The translations under genes and the position numbers were made by a program. This document shows positions 8,661 through 17,288 of a stretch of DNA of 64,000 nt, piece after piece (position 1 is the stretch's first letter; every line of letters begins with the position of its first letter). Below the pieces are notes generated by a model. The model was not told the DNA's origin, did no database searches, and saw only the letters and a list, made by a program, of their open reading frames with translations. Where the stretch lies: positions 372,001-436,000 of the forward strand of contig JAWKJM010000003.1 in assembly GCA_041393775.1 (NCBI GenBank), read 5' to 3'. The DNA comes from JADKAV01 sp041393775 (lineage in GTDB: Bacteria; Actinomycetota; Actinomycetes; S36-B12; UBA10799).

Positions 8661-8890
8661 GGTGCACGAGGTTAGAGAATGGTCGCGAGGTTAGAGATCA
8701 TGCACGGGGTTAGTGAACGCACGTGTGGCTTCTCTAACCTCGTGCACGTTCTCTAACCCGAGCGATTTCCGCCTGGCATTTCCCGCCTGAACGCCGCGGC
8801 CGGCCACGGCCCGGGATCACTAACGCCAGCGATCTCCGCCCGGCATTCCCCACCTGAACGCTGCGCCGGCACGGCCATGGATGACCAACC
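8661..8890. repeat. Family-2 palindromic repeat, copy 1, with tail repeats
   Basis: The core (8661-8758) has three forward GAGGTTAGAGA-type motifs, instead of the usual two, then two inverted ones (TTCTCTAACCTCGTGCACG and GTTCTCTAAC). A tail follows, AGCGATTTCCGCCTGGCATT to CCTGAACG, and a second degenerate tail copy lies at about 8820-8870. The element sits between the divergent DUF421 and histidine kinase genes. Confidence 0.85.
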
Positions 8891-9102
8891 CGCAAGATCA
8901 CCGGTGGGTCCAGGCTCAGGACGGTCTCTCACCGGTGCCAGGAGCAGCGCCCCGAGCGCACGGGAGGACCCCGGCATCGCGCGGACACCCGGGATCCAGC
9001 GGGTTCCACGTGCGCAATGCCGATACGCACTGATTGTCATGTCTGGCCGGGACGACCCGCGGGCCGCTATGGTGTGCCCCACAACCTGGAGGTGAGGTTG
9101 CT

Positions 9103-11277
9103 ATGGGGCTGTCCGCCAGGCTGGCTGCGCCGCTGACGGCCCTCGCGGTGGTGGCTGCCGCGATCGGCCTGGCATTTCTCGGCTGGAGGCTGGCCACACC
9201 GTCGGAGTGCGCCTGGCTCGGCCCGGACCCGAACCAGTGGGTCGACGACGGGGTACGGGCCTCGGTCACCGCGGAATGCGCGTTGCGGCCCGGCACCACG
9301 GTGACCGGCGCGCACCTCGGGGTTCACGAGGTTGCGCTCGACCGTGCCGGCGCCCCGCCGGTGACCCTGGCGCTCAACCCGTCCGGCCCCCTTCTCATAC
9401 AGCGACTATCCGCTGCCGCCCCGAGCGTGCTGTTCGCCAGCGGCCTGCTCGCCCTGGGGGCATACGCGGCCGCACGGCGGCGGGTCGATGTGTCCGCGGC
9501 GACGCTGCTCGTGGCCGGGGCGGCCCTGTGGGGAAGCACCGTTGTGACGTTCTCGGGAATCCCGGTGCACCAGGCGTTCGGTGGCGGGATGCGCTGGCTG
9601 TTCGTCGTGGCCACGCAGCCGGTCTACCTGCTCGCCTGGGGAGCAAGCCTGGCCTGGCTGATCCTCTTCCCGGCCCCGGCTCTGCCTGCTCGTCGGGTGG
9701 GCGCAGCATGGATCATGGCCGTGCTGGCGCCGGTAACGGCCTGGGCGTTGATCGCAGCTGTCACCCTTCCCGGGGATACGTTCACCGGATGGATGCGCAC
9801 GGCCAACATCGCTGCAGGCTCGTTGACCGTCGCCACGCTGGCAGCCAGCATCGCACTGCTCATCGCCCGCCTGCGGGCGAGCCTTCGCGACCCGCCTGGC
9901 TCTGTGCCGCGCCAACAGTTGCTGTGGGTCGCCGGCTCAGCGTTGGCTTCAGGGTTCCTCACTCTGGCGTTCTGGATGGTGCCCCAGTTGCTCACCGGGC
10001 AGCCGCTGCTCCCACCCGGTTTCATCGGCGCCCCGGGCCTGCTGTTCGTGGTCGGTCTGGGGGTGGCGTTGCTGCGCTACCGGCTGTTCGACCTCGACGC
10101 CGTGCTCGGTCGCACCCTGGTGTACGCGATCCTCATCTTCGTGGCCGTCGTCGTGTATCTCACGGTCACCGGGATTCTGGCCGCTGGTTTCCAGAACACG
10201 CCCACCCAGGTGGCAGTCGTGGGCGCAGTGTCCGCCGCGATTCTCGTGAACCCGCTGCGCGTGCGACTCGAACGCGCGGTGAACCGGGCGCTGTACGGGG
10301 CTCGTGACGACCCGTATTCGGCGCTGAGCCGAATCGCCGCGACCGTGGCCGAGGGCGGCGCTGCGGACGCACGCACCGCCGAGGACATCCGCAGCGCGCT
10401 TCGTGCCCCGTTCGCCGAGATCCACCAGATTGGTGGCATGTCGGTCACAGCACGCGACCCGAAGGGACTCGACGCCGGACGGATCGACTACGCAGTCGAG
10501 CACAACGGCGCGCGCGTCGGGACGCTCAGCGTGGGGTACCGGGCTGCCGGTGAACGGTTCTCCGCGACGGAACTGCGGTTGCTGGCCGACATCGCCCGTC
10601 AACTGGGTGCAGGGTTGTACGAGCAGGGGCTGGCTCGCGATCTGCGGGAGTCGCGCGAACGCATCGGTGCGGCCCGCGAGCAGGAGCGCCGCTCGATCCG
10701 CCGAGAGCTTCACGACGACGTGGGCCCGCTGATGGCCGCTGTATCGCTGGAGGCGGAAACCGCCCGCCGGTTGGTGCGAAGCGGTGACACCGTCGAAGTG
10801 GATGGTCGGCTCGACCAGATCTCTCATCAGGCCTCCCAGGCCGCGGAGTCCATCCGGCGTCTGTCCTACGAACTGCGCCCGCCGGTTCTGGACGAGCACG
10901 GGCTGGTGGATGCACTACAGCGCTACGCCGCCGGTGTGCAGGGCCTTCGCGTGCGCGTCGATTCGGTGCACAAGGGAGAGGCGCCCCCGCTGTCGCCGGC
11001 AGTGGAGTCCGCCGTCTACCGGATCGTCGTCAGCGCCGTGACCAACGCCCGCCGCCACGCCGGCCCGTGTACCTGCGAGGTGAGGCTGCGGCGGCTACCC
11101 GATTGTCTTGAAGTGGTCATCAGCGATGACGGGGCCGGCCTGCCGCGTGGCTTTGTCAAGGGGGTCGGAATCATCGCGATGCAGGAGCGGGCCGCGGAAC
11201 TCGGCGGCACCGTGACCGTGTCGTCCAACACCCCCGGCGTGGTGGTGCGCGCCCGCATACCTACGGAACCGTTGTGA
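9103..11277 (+). CDS. NarL-family sensor histidine kinase, multi-pass membrane sensor
   Basis: This protein of 724 residues has about eight hydrophobic segments in its first 350 residues, a linker or GAF-like region, and then a HisKA_3 phosphoacceptor domain (EQERRSIRRELHDDVGP, His537). The HATPase domain has VVSAVTNARRHA as N-box and VISDDGAGLP as G1 box. It probably senses a membrane signal and phosphorylates the regulator encoded next. ATG at 9103 is chosen for the GGAGGTGAGG upstream. The stop overlaps the regulator's GTG by four bases, so the pair is co-translated. The signal is not deducible. Confidence 0.93.
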   Translation: MGLSARLAAPLTALAVVAAAIGLAFLGWRLATPSECAWLGPDPNQWVDDGVRASVTAECALRPGTTVTGAHLGVHEVALDRAGAPPVTLALNPSGPLLIQRLSAAAPSVLFASGLLALGAYAAARRRVDVSAATLLVAGAALWGSTVVTFSGIPVHQAFGGGMRWLFVVATQPVYLLAWGASLAWLILFPAPALPARRVGAAWIMAVLAPVTAWALIAAVTLPGDTFTGWMRTANIAAGSLTVATLAASIALLIARLRASLRDPPGSVPRQQLLWVAGSALASGFLTLAFWMVPQLLTGQPLLPPGFIGAPGLLFVVGLGVALLRYRLFDLDAVLGRTLVYAILIFVAVVVYLTVTGILAAGFQNTPTQVAVVGAVSAAILVNPLRVRLERAVNRALYGARDDPYSALSRIAATVAEGGAADARTAEDIRSALRAPFAEIHQIGGMSVTARDPKGLDAGRIDYAVEHNGARVGTLSVGYRAAGERFSATELRLLADIARQLGAGLYEQGLARDLRESRERIGAAREQERRSIRRELHDDVGPLMAAVSLEAETARRLVRSGDTVEVDGRLDQISHQASQAAESIRRLSYELRPPVLDEHGLVDALQRYAAGVQGLRVRVDSVHKGEAPPLSPAVESAVYRIVVSAVTNARRHAGPCTCEVRLRRLPDCLEVVISDDGAGLPRGFVKGVGIIAMQERAAELGGTVTVSSNTPGVVVRARIPTEPL

Positions 11278-11915
11278 CGCCCGCGGTTCCGGTACGGGTG
11301 GTGCTGGCCGACGACCACCCCGTGTACCGCAGCGGCCTGATCGACCTGGTGTCGACCACAGACGACCTGGAACTCGTGGGCGAGGCGGACGGCGGCCAGG
11401 AGGCGCTCGACCTGGTGGCGAGCCTCGATCCCGACGTTCTGCTCCTTGACCTCGAGATGCCCGAACTCGACGGTTTCGATGTTCTGCGGGAACTGCAGGA
11501 GTCCGGCACCGCCGTACTTGTGCTGACGATGCACGGGGACGACAACAGCGTCTTCGAGGCGATGAAAGCCGGTGCGCGTGGCTTCGTGTCGAAGTCTGCC
11601 AGGCCGCAAGAGATCCTCGACGCCGTCCGTGTCGTGGCTGACGGGGGAGTGGTCTTCTCCGCCGCAGTCGGCCGGCGGCTCAGCAACTGGTTCTTCACCC
11701 TGCAGCGGCACCACGGGCCGCTCTCACATCTGACACCGCGGGAGCGCGAGGTCCTTGCCATGATGGCCCGCGGACGCGACAACGCCTCGATCGCCGCACT
11801 CCTGGACATCAGCCCGAAGACCGTGCGCAACGTGGTGTCGGCGATCCTGACGAAACTGCAGGTGGTCGACCGTGCAGCCGCGATCGCAAAGGCCCGGGAA
11901 GCCGGGCTGGCATAG
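11274..11915 (+). CDS. NarL/FixJ-family response regulator
   Basis: The 213-residue protein has an N-terminal receiver domain with acidic pair DDHP, phosphoacceptor Asp in LLLDLEMPELDG, and a Lys in FVSKSARP. A C-terminal LuxR helix-turn-helix follows (LTPREREVLAMMARG ... SPKTVRNVVSAIL). It is the partner of the kinase immediately upstream, with a GTGA overlap. The small membrane protein gene 105 bp downstream is a candidate target by proximity only. Confidence 0.95.
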   Translation: MTPAVPVRVVLADDHPVYRSGLIDLVSTTDDLELVGEADGGQEALDLVASLDPDVLLLDLEMPELDGFDVLRELQESGTAVLVLTMHGDDNSVFEAMKAGARGFVSKSARPQEILDAVRVVADGGVVFSAAVGRRLSNWFFTLQRHHGPLSHLTPREREVLAMMARGRDNASIAALLDISPKTVRNVVSAILTKLQVVDRAAAIAKAREAGLA

Positions 11916-12020
11916 ATTCCCGCCCGTGCCCGGGACACCCGCCCATGACACCCGGGACACCCGCGCAGCATTGTGCTCGGTGCGAGCCGGACCGCCCGCA
12001 TTGAGGGAAAGGGGCCTGAC

Positions 12021-12482
12021 ATGCGCAGGACCTATCAGATACTTGCCTGGCTGATCAGTGGGCTCGTGGTCGTTCAGGCCGCGGCCATAGCGTTCGCCAT
12101 GGCCGGTGTAGTTCACTTCGTCGACGGCGGCGGCGTCATCGACAAGGCCCTGGTCGAGTCCGAGGACATGGCCTTCCCGGAGATCACCGGCTTCATCGTC
12201 CACAGCCTCAACGGCGGGATGTTGATACCGGTGGTCGCGCTGGTGCTCATGGGGGTGTCGTTCGGGGCGAAGTTCCCCGGCGCACGCAAATGGGCTGCAA
12301 TCGTGCTGGGCCTGGTCGCGCTGCAGGTGTTCCTGGGCTACGGGCTCTACGGCGCCGCTGCCCTTGGCATCCTGCACGGCGCGAACGCTCTGCTCGTGTT
12401 CGGCAGTTCCGCCTACGCGGGCCGGCTGGCAGGCACGGCGCAGACCCAGACCGAGTCGACCGACGCGATGGTGTCGGCCTGA
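12021..12482 (+). CDS. Small four-helix membrane protein
   Basis: The 153-residue integral membrane protein has four hydrophobic helices (roughly 5-30, 55-80, 90-112 and 115-135). His residues sit in or beside the helices (VHFVDGGG, FIVHSLNGG, ILHGANALLVFG), which is reminiscent of small haem- or quinone-linked membrane proteins such as DUF6220, but I cannot confirm that. The tail is Gln/Thr/Ser-rich. ATG at 12021 has GGGAAAGGGG upstream. It follows the two-component pair in the same direction, so it may belong to its regulon. Confidence 0.75.
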   Translation: MRRTYQILAWLISGLVVVQAAAIAFAMAGVVHFVDGGGVIDKALVESEDMAFPEITGFIVHSLNGGMLIPVVALVLMGVSFGAKFPGARKWAAIVLGLVALQVFLGYGLYGAAALGILHGANALLVFGSSAYAGRLAGTAQTQTESTDAMVSA

Positions 12483-12618
12483 GGCAGTCCGTGCGCGCTC
12501 TGCAGGCCGTGTCGGAGCGACGCCGATACCTGCTGCCGGTCATCGGCGTGTCAATCGTCCGCTGCTTGCCGGATCCTGGTTCAGCCGCCGACTACCCCCG
12601 GCCGACCGCGTCGCCTCG

Positions 12619-13082
12619 ATGAGCGAGCAGGACAGTGGCGGCGCGCCGGTCACCGTGCACGATCCAACCCACAGCGTCACCGACATGGCAGCCGATCCCG
12701 GCTGCGCAACGGATGTCGTCTACGAACTCGTCGCCCGGCAGGGGCGCGTCGAGCTGGCCGACGGCGCCTTCGTCGACGGTTTCTCTCCAAACGGCAGGGC
12801 GCTCGGGCTGACCATCCGCGCACTTCCGGGTCAGCTGGTGGAGGCGCGGGTGCGTATACGAGGAGGTGAGCGGGGGGGATGACGCTTCACTGGCACGGGG
12901 TCGACGTACGGATGCCTCCAAACCGGTGGCAGGCGCATTCCTCGCCGACAACCCCGGGGGCTGGGATGGACCACCGCCGCAACCTCCCGCACGCTTCGCA
13001 GGGACTGGTCGCCAACCTGATGTGCGCAGGGGCCGACACCCGGTTCGTCGTGGGCGGTGACCGCGACGACTATCCGGAGTAG
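12619..13082 (+). pseudogene. Multicopper oxidase fossil (frameshifted, internally deleted)
   Basis: The first frame (12619-12882) reads like the start of an actinobacterial multicopper oxidase: YELVARQGRVEL, then an NGRALGLTIRALPGQLVEARV block, where intact enzymes have an NG-x-x-PGP-x-I-x-x-x-x-GD pattern. A shift of frame then leads to TLHWHGVDV, the hallmark first copper-binding His pair. Reading on, only about 65 residues follow before the stop; the normal protein would continue for several hundred. It is therefore a degraded, shortened gene that has kept its first copper motif. Confidence 0.7.
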
Positions 13083-13091
13083 GAGGATCTG

Positions 13092-13778
13092 ATGGAAAGC
13101 CCGCTGGACCTGGAATTGTCGGAGGCTGCGCGTGGCAGAACGGAGCGCTGGGCCCTGGTGGCCGGGGTGACCGGCTGCACGGCCAACGCGCTGCTCGTCG
13201 CGTTGTACGCGGTGGCGCTGCCGGGCAACGACGCATACGACTGGACGGGACCGGCCAACGATGTGGTCGGGGCTGTCTCGACCCTTTCCGCGATCCCGAT
13301 GGCTCTCGGTGTCAGGGACCTCCTCGGCCGGCCCGGACGGCTGCCCGGTACCACCACCGCGCTGATCGTCGGCAGCGGCGCCATGGCGGCGGCATCCGGG
13401 CTGCTGGTCACGCACGTCATCGACCTGCGGGTGCAGGTGGCGGTGGCGGTGCCGTTCCTCATGACCACCGCCGCGTGGATGCGCAGTGCCGGCCGATGGG
13501 GCAGAGTCACCGGACGGCTGCCGCGGCGGCTGAGCCGGGCCGCGGAGGTGCTCGGCGTCGGCGCGCTGAGCGGCATGGCGGTGACGGCGGCAGCGGCGCT
13601 GCTGCCATGGGGATCGCCCGCGCAGCTCGCAGTCGGTGGTACGGGCATGGCCTTGGCCGCCGGCGCCTACCTCGGGCTGCCCGTGTGGCAGATCGAACTC
13701 TCCCGGCAACTGGCCCGGCGACCGGATGCGAGGACTACTCACGGCGTGGTCGGCCGCGCAACTGTTCAGGCGGGGTAG
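13092..13778 (+). CDS. Six-helix membrane protein of unknown function
   Basis: The 228 residues contain six hydrophobic segments (about 22-45, 58-75, 88-108, 112-128, 150-172 and 178-196) and short Arg-rich loops, placing the positive side inside. No domain I recognise. Pro- and Gly-rich loops and the conserved-looking GPANDVVGAVSTLSAIPMALG could be functional. Start chosen for GGAGGATCTG just upstream of ATG 13092. It follows the multicopper-oxidase fossil, so it may be the surviving member of a former gene pair. Confidence 0.75.
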   Translation: MESPLDLELSEAARGRTERWALVAGVTGCTANALLVALYAVALPGNDAYDWTGPANDVVGAVSTLSAIPMALGVRDLLGRPGRLPGTTTALIVGSGAMAAASGLLVTHVIDLRVQVAVAVPFLMTTAAWMRSAGRWGRVTGRLPRRLSRAAEVLGVGALSGMAVTAAAALLPWGSPAQLAVGGTGMALAAGAYLGLPVWQIELSRQLARRPDARTTHGVVGRATVQAG

Positions 13779-13813
13779 GGCGAACAACCGAAGTCCCACT
13801 CGAGGAGAACGTC

Positions 13814-13885
13814 ATGAAGACTGATCGACCGGAGAACCGGGTTCCTCGACGTGTCCTGACCGGAGCCCGGGGTCTGGCCGCATGA
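13814..13885 (+). CDS. Putative 23-residue ORF coupled to the methyltransferase
   Basis: This ORF encodes 23 residues, MKTDRPENRVPRRVLTGARG plus three more. GAGGAGAAC lies directly upstream of the ATG. The TGA stop overlaps the ATG of the next ORF (ATGA), so translation would be coupled. It is Arg-rich and has no run of one amino acid that would suggest attenuation. It might be a leader or merely a relic. Confidence 0.4.
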   Translation: MKTDRPENRVPRRVLTGARGLAA

Positions 13886-14611
13886 GCAACGGATCTGAGC
13901 TGTTCGCGACGCTGTGGAACTGGCTGGGCGCACGGCCCTACGACGCGATGTACCGCCGCGGTGCCCCGTGGGAGGGGCGGCCTCGCTCCGAACTGGCCGC
14001 CCTGCTGGATTCGGGCCGGTTGAGTGCGCTGGCCGGGGGGCGCCCGCGCGCTCGATGTGGGTTGTGGCTCAGGGGCCGACTCGCGGTTGCTTGCCGACCA
14101 CGGCTTCGACGTCGTCGGCGTGGACTTCTCCTCCGTGGCCGTAGCTAAGGCGCGCGCCGGGGGCGGCGGCGCTCGGTTCGTGCTCGCCGACCTCTTCGAC
14201 CTGCCCCCGGAGGTCACCGAGAAGCCGTTCGACCTGATCTTCGACGGCGGCACGATCGACGACTTTCCCGCGGCCAAGCGGCGCGAGTTGGCATCGATCG
14301 TGACCGGGTTGTCGATGCCGGGGACAGTGTTCGTGATGTGGTGCTTCTCGGTGCGGCGTGACCGTGCGCCGTGGGTCAGTTTCCGCGGCCCGAGCCGGCT
14401 GGTCGGCCTGGGGATCCAACCGGAGGAGATACAGGAGTCCTATGCGGGCTACTGGGACATCGAGGAACTGCCCATAGCCGATCCGGCAGGACGCGCGGCC
14501 TGCTACTGGATGACCCGGCGGGGCAGGTCGCAACCGGAGGACGGCGGTCGGGGCGAGCACCCGCGAGGGTCCTACCCCCATCGAGGCGGTGTCCACAAGC
14601 GCAATGAGTAG
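13882..14611 (+). pseudogene. Class I SAM-dependent methyltransferase with a frameshift
   Basis: The gene is split between two frames. The first frame gives the N-terminus (WNWLGARPYDAMYRRGAPWEG ... SGRLSALAGG). The second carries motif I, ALDVGCGSGADSRLLADHGFDVVGVDFS, and the remaining domain through AACYWMTRRG. The switch falls at a run of six G (14035-14040); removing one G restores a continuous protein of about 240 residues with the DVGCGSG motif correctly placed. This is either a real slip mutation, a phase-variable tract, or a sequencing error. It resembles small-molecule methyltransferases of the thiopurine type. Confidence 0.75.
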
Positions 14612-14736
14612 CCTGCGCCACGACCGAGGGTCCCGCGTTCTGCGGCCGTCGTAGCAGGACGGGTTGCAGGGCCGCCGGAGATAAAATGGAGATGGCGGGA
14701 TAACCCGCTCATCGGAACAGAAGGAGGTTGAACGCA

Positions 14737-15186
14737 ATGGCGAAGTTGACGCGGAGCATCACTATCAACGCCCCAGTCGAGAAGGTGTTCGATCTCGCGA
14801 TGAATATCGGGAGGTTGTGGCCGTGCTCGCCTGAGGTGGCGGTCAGGGATGTGGAGTTGACGCCTGACGGCGTCGGGACGAAGGCCCGCATCTGGACCCA
14901 CGGTCTTGGGGTCCACTTCGAAGGGAACATTGAATACACCGAGGTCGTCCGCCCCGAGCGGATCGTCGCCCAGGTGGCCTTCGGACTCGAGAAGCCGGTC
15001 TGGGTGTTCACATTCGAACCTGCTGGCGCAGACACGAAGATGACCGGGCAGGGAGAGTGGCATGTGAACGCACCTGCTGTGGGCAAGGCTTTGGAGCAGT
15101 GGATGGCGAAGAGCCACGAAGGGTTCCTCGAGACCATGCTCGCGAACTTCAAGACGGAGGCGGAGTCCGAGTCCGCAGCCGCTTGA
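14737..15186 (+). CDS. SRPBCC-fold (START-like) protein
   Basis: The 149-residue protein has the SRPBCC pattern: a first strand TRSITINAPVEKVFDLAMNI with the typical helix, then alternating beta strands (GVGTKARIWTHGLGVHFEGNIEYTEV, ERIVAQVAFG), and a long C-terminal helix (ALEQWMAKSHEGFLETMLANFK). Such proteins form a hydrophobic ligand cavity; the ligand is unknown here. ATG at 14737 is preferred to TTG at 14728 because AAGGAGG lies eight bases upstream. Confidence 0.85.
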   Translation: MAKLTRSITINAPVEKVFDLAMNIGRLWPCSPEVAVRDVELTPDGVGTKARIWTHGLGVHFEGNIEYTEVVRPERIVAQVAFGLEKPVWVFTFEPAGADTKMTGQGEWHVNAPAVGKALEQWMAKSHEGFLETMLANFKTEAESESAAA

Positions 15187-15306
15187 GGGCGCAGCCGTTC
15201 GGATGAACGTGCCGGGCTATGGATCCGACGGTCCTGGGCCACCCGTCACAAACCCGGCGCAGTCAGTTCTGCCCGACGGTGTCCGGAGTCTCGCGCGAAG
15301 AGATCC

Positions 15307-15346
15307 AACCCCGCTCCAGAGGCCCTGAGGGGTCTCCAGCGGGGTT
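15307..15346 (+). terminator. Strong hairpin, probable terminator
   Basis: AACCCCGCT and AGCGGGGTT form a perfect 9-bp stem, extended inside by further pairing around CCCTGAGGGG. It lies 120 bp after the SRPBCC gene. There is no U-tract. Confidence 0.55.
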
Positions 15347-15386
15347 GTGCGAATGCTTAGGATCACCGCCACCGGCCGGTGTACTC

Positions 15387-15515
15387 GGTGGCGGCAGGAG
15401 TTGGCCGCGAGGTTAGAGATTGTGCACGAGGTTAGTGAATGCACGTGTGGTTTCTCTAACCTCGTGCACGTTCTCTAACGCGAGCGATCTCGCCCGGAAC
15501 GCCGCGGATAACTCG
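15387..15515. repeat. Family-2 palindromic repeat, copy 2
   Basis: The 5' flank GGTGGCGGCAGGAGTTGGCC is followed by two forward GAGGTTAG motifs (15410, 15428), a GCACGTGTGG centre, and two inverted motifs ending in TTCTCTAAC at 15471-15479. The tail (CGAGCGATCT...) is truncated compared with other copies. Confidence 0.88.
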
Positions 15516-15648
15516 GTCCACCTTCGAACCTCCCCCAACGGCTCATGGCCCCCCCGGGGGCCGCTGGGGCAACGTCGGCGGCCCAGACGCCGCAAGCCGA
15601 CGGCGTGCGAGTGCACCACCGGCACAATCGTCAGGGCATTGCCGACGC

Positions 15649-16110
15649 TCAGCCACGGCCACAGTGCGCCACCCTCGGGTCGAGGGGAGCTCCCCCCGAT
15701 GCGGCCGAGCGGACGCCGGCGATCAGGTCACGGCTCTCACTGTCCTTGAGCAAGTAGCCCACGGCGCCTGCGTCGAGGGCGGCGAGGACCCGCCGCGACT
15801 CGCCGAACGTGGTGAGGACCACAACGGCCGCATCGCTGCTGCCGGTGATCAGCCGCGTGGCTTCGACACCCCCGATCCCGGGCATCGCGAGATCCATCAG
15901 CACGACGTCCGGGTGGTTGACGGAGACAGCCTGAACGGCAGCCTCCCCCGAGTCCACCGCCGCGACGACCTCGAGGGATGCGTACATCCGCTGCCGGTAC
16001 CAACGCTGCAGTGCGACGAACGAGAAGTAGAGCAGGACCGTCGACAGGACGATGGCGAGTGCTCTGAGCGAGTTGAGGCCGAGGCAGGACGTGAAAGCGT
16101 TTATGCGCCT
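15649..16110 (-). pseudogene. Chimeric DUF421/receiver-domain ORF
   Basis: Reading on the minus strand, the ORF starts with a DUF421-like membrane helix (SLRALAIVLSTVLLYFSF ... RQRMYAS), which resembles the gene at 7789. At about 15976 it switches directly into the middle of a receiver domain (LEVVAAVDSGEAAVQAV ... VLMDLAMPGIGG). The receiver keeps its phosphoacceptor Asp but lacks the first strand with the acidic pair, and the ORF ends before any helix-turn-helix. The last part reads into a fragment like that at 18423. The frame is open without stops, yet the parts are incomplete, so a functional protein is unlikely. Confidence 0.8.
15666..15976. repeat. 311-bp direct duplication, copy A
   Basis: This block matches 19164-19474 with no gaps and about six mismatches by eye (around 98% identity). 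It carries the central receiver domain. The intact gene at 18925 is the likely source. Confidence 0.9.
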
Positions 16111-16163
16111 ATGGTCGTCCGGGCGGGCCTCGCTGAGGCAGTCGGCCCACGGACGCGGTCGGA

Positions 16164-16505
16164 TCAGGTGGAGGGACCAAGCATTCCGGGCGAGTCCCCA
16201 CCCCGGGCAGGTTCCTTGAGCTCGACGAAGAACGTGGTGGTTTGGGTCGTCCCGATGTTCTCTCCAGAGTGTTCCTGGGCGTCGAGCCACCGAACCTCAC
16301 CGGCGGGCAGCGACAGATCGAGCTCCTGGCTTCCGTGGCGCAGGCGTCGATCGAAGGCCGACATGGTGATCATCACGCTGTCCGGGTGGCTGTGCGGATG
16401 TGTCCGGTCACCGGGCTGATCGTGGTACCGCAGCACGCGGACGCGATCGTTCTCGAAAACCACCGAATACAACTGCGGGTCGGTCACCACCGGGTCGTCA
16501 GCCAC
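16164..16505 (-). CDS. Small cupin-like protein
   Basis: The 113-residue protein looks like a single cupin barrel. The first motif is partly recognisable in RYHDQPGDRTHPHSHPDSVMITMS, where two His and a later His could bind a metal. The region DLSLPAGEVRWLDAQEHSGENIG fits the second motif. Function not assignable; small cupins of this type are often annotated as cytoplasmic proteins. GTG at 16505 is chosen because the upstream frame lacks coding character. It is divergent from the ABC ATPase gene at 16617. Confidence 0.72.
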   Translation of the reverse strand: MADDPVVTDPQLYSVVFENDRVRVLRYHDQPGDRTHPHSHPDSVMITMSAFDRRLRHGSQELDLSLPAGEVRWLDAQEHSGENIGTTQTTTFFVELKEPARGGDSPGMLGPST

Positions 16506-16616
16506 TGCTGCAGCGTAGTCCCGATCGAGCGGTGACGACCGGTCGAAGGACTGACGGCTGTGTCGATCCCCCGGCGGGACTGGGCGATCGTGCGCCCTCC
16601 TGACAGACTGACAACC

Positions 16617-17288
16617 ATGGCCCTGGCCGAGGCTTTCACGTTCGAAGGTGTGGTCCTCGTACGTGACGGTCGCCGCATCCTCGACGGCGTGAGCGACCAC
16701 GTCCACCGCGGTGAGACGACCGCCGTGGTCGGCCCGAGCGGATCCGGCAAATCCACCTTCCTCCGTCTGCTCAATCGCTTCGAGGACCCCACCGAAGGTG
16801 TCATCCTCCTCGACGGCCAACCCTTGAGCTCGTACGAGGTGCACGCGTTGCGGCGGCGGGTCGGCCTGGTGGCGCAACGTCCCACGATGCTCGCCGAGAC
16901 GATCGTCCAAGAGGTGCGCGTGGGTCGTCCGGATCTGGAGGATGCGGCCGTGGTCCGGTTGCTCGAGCGGGTCGCCCTCCCCGACGTGCGGCTCGGCGAC
17001 CCGACCTCCACGCTGTCCGGCGGGGAGCAGCAGCGGGTCGCCCTCGCGCGCACATTGGCGCTCGACCCGGAAGTCCTGCTGCTCGACGAGCCGACGAGCT
17101 CGCTGGACGACATCTCGGCCCAGGCCGTTGACCGGATCATCCGTTCGCTCGTGGACGATGGGCTGACGGCGGTACTGGTCAGCCACGATCTGAGCCGCGT
17201 CGTGCACGTGGCCGACAGTGTCCTGGTCCTGCACCAGGGACGCCTCGTGGAGCGTGGCCGCCCTGGCGAGGTGAGGTACTTGTCATGA
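16617..17288 (+). CDS. ABC transporter ATPase, FetA/YbbL-like
   Basis: The 223-residue nucleotide-binding domain has Walker A GPSGSGKST, signature LSGGEQQR, Walker B LLLDEPTSSLDD and the H-loop SHD. The partner gene that follows is a UPF0014/FetB-type permease, so the pair matches the FetAB (YbbLM) arrangement linked in E. coli to iron export and oxidative stress resistance. ATG at 16617 (MALAEAF) is used; the upstream in-frame start at 16560 is less likely. The stop overlaps the permease start as ATGA. Confidence 0.92.
   Translation: MALAEAFTFEGVVLVRDGRRILDGVSDHVHRGETTAVVGPSGSGKSTFLRLLNRFEDPTEGVILLDGQPLSSYEVHALRRRVGLVAQRPTMLAETIVQEVRVGRPDLEDAAVVRLLERVALPDVRLGDPTSTLSGGEQQRVALARTLALDPEVLLLDEPTSSLDDISAQAVDRIIRSLVDDGLTAVLVSHDLSRVVHVADSVLVLHQGRLVERGRPGEVRYLS

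Noticed and set aside
8661..8890. Insertion sequence ends
   Set aside because: No transposase ORF or target-site duplication is visible near any of the repeat copies in this window.
12831..13799. 322-residue minus-strand ORF
   Set aside because: Shadow of the plus-strand membrane protein and oxidase fossil; composition is Arg/His/Gln-rich as expected for an antisense frame.
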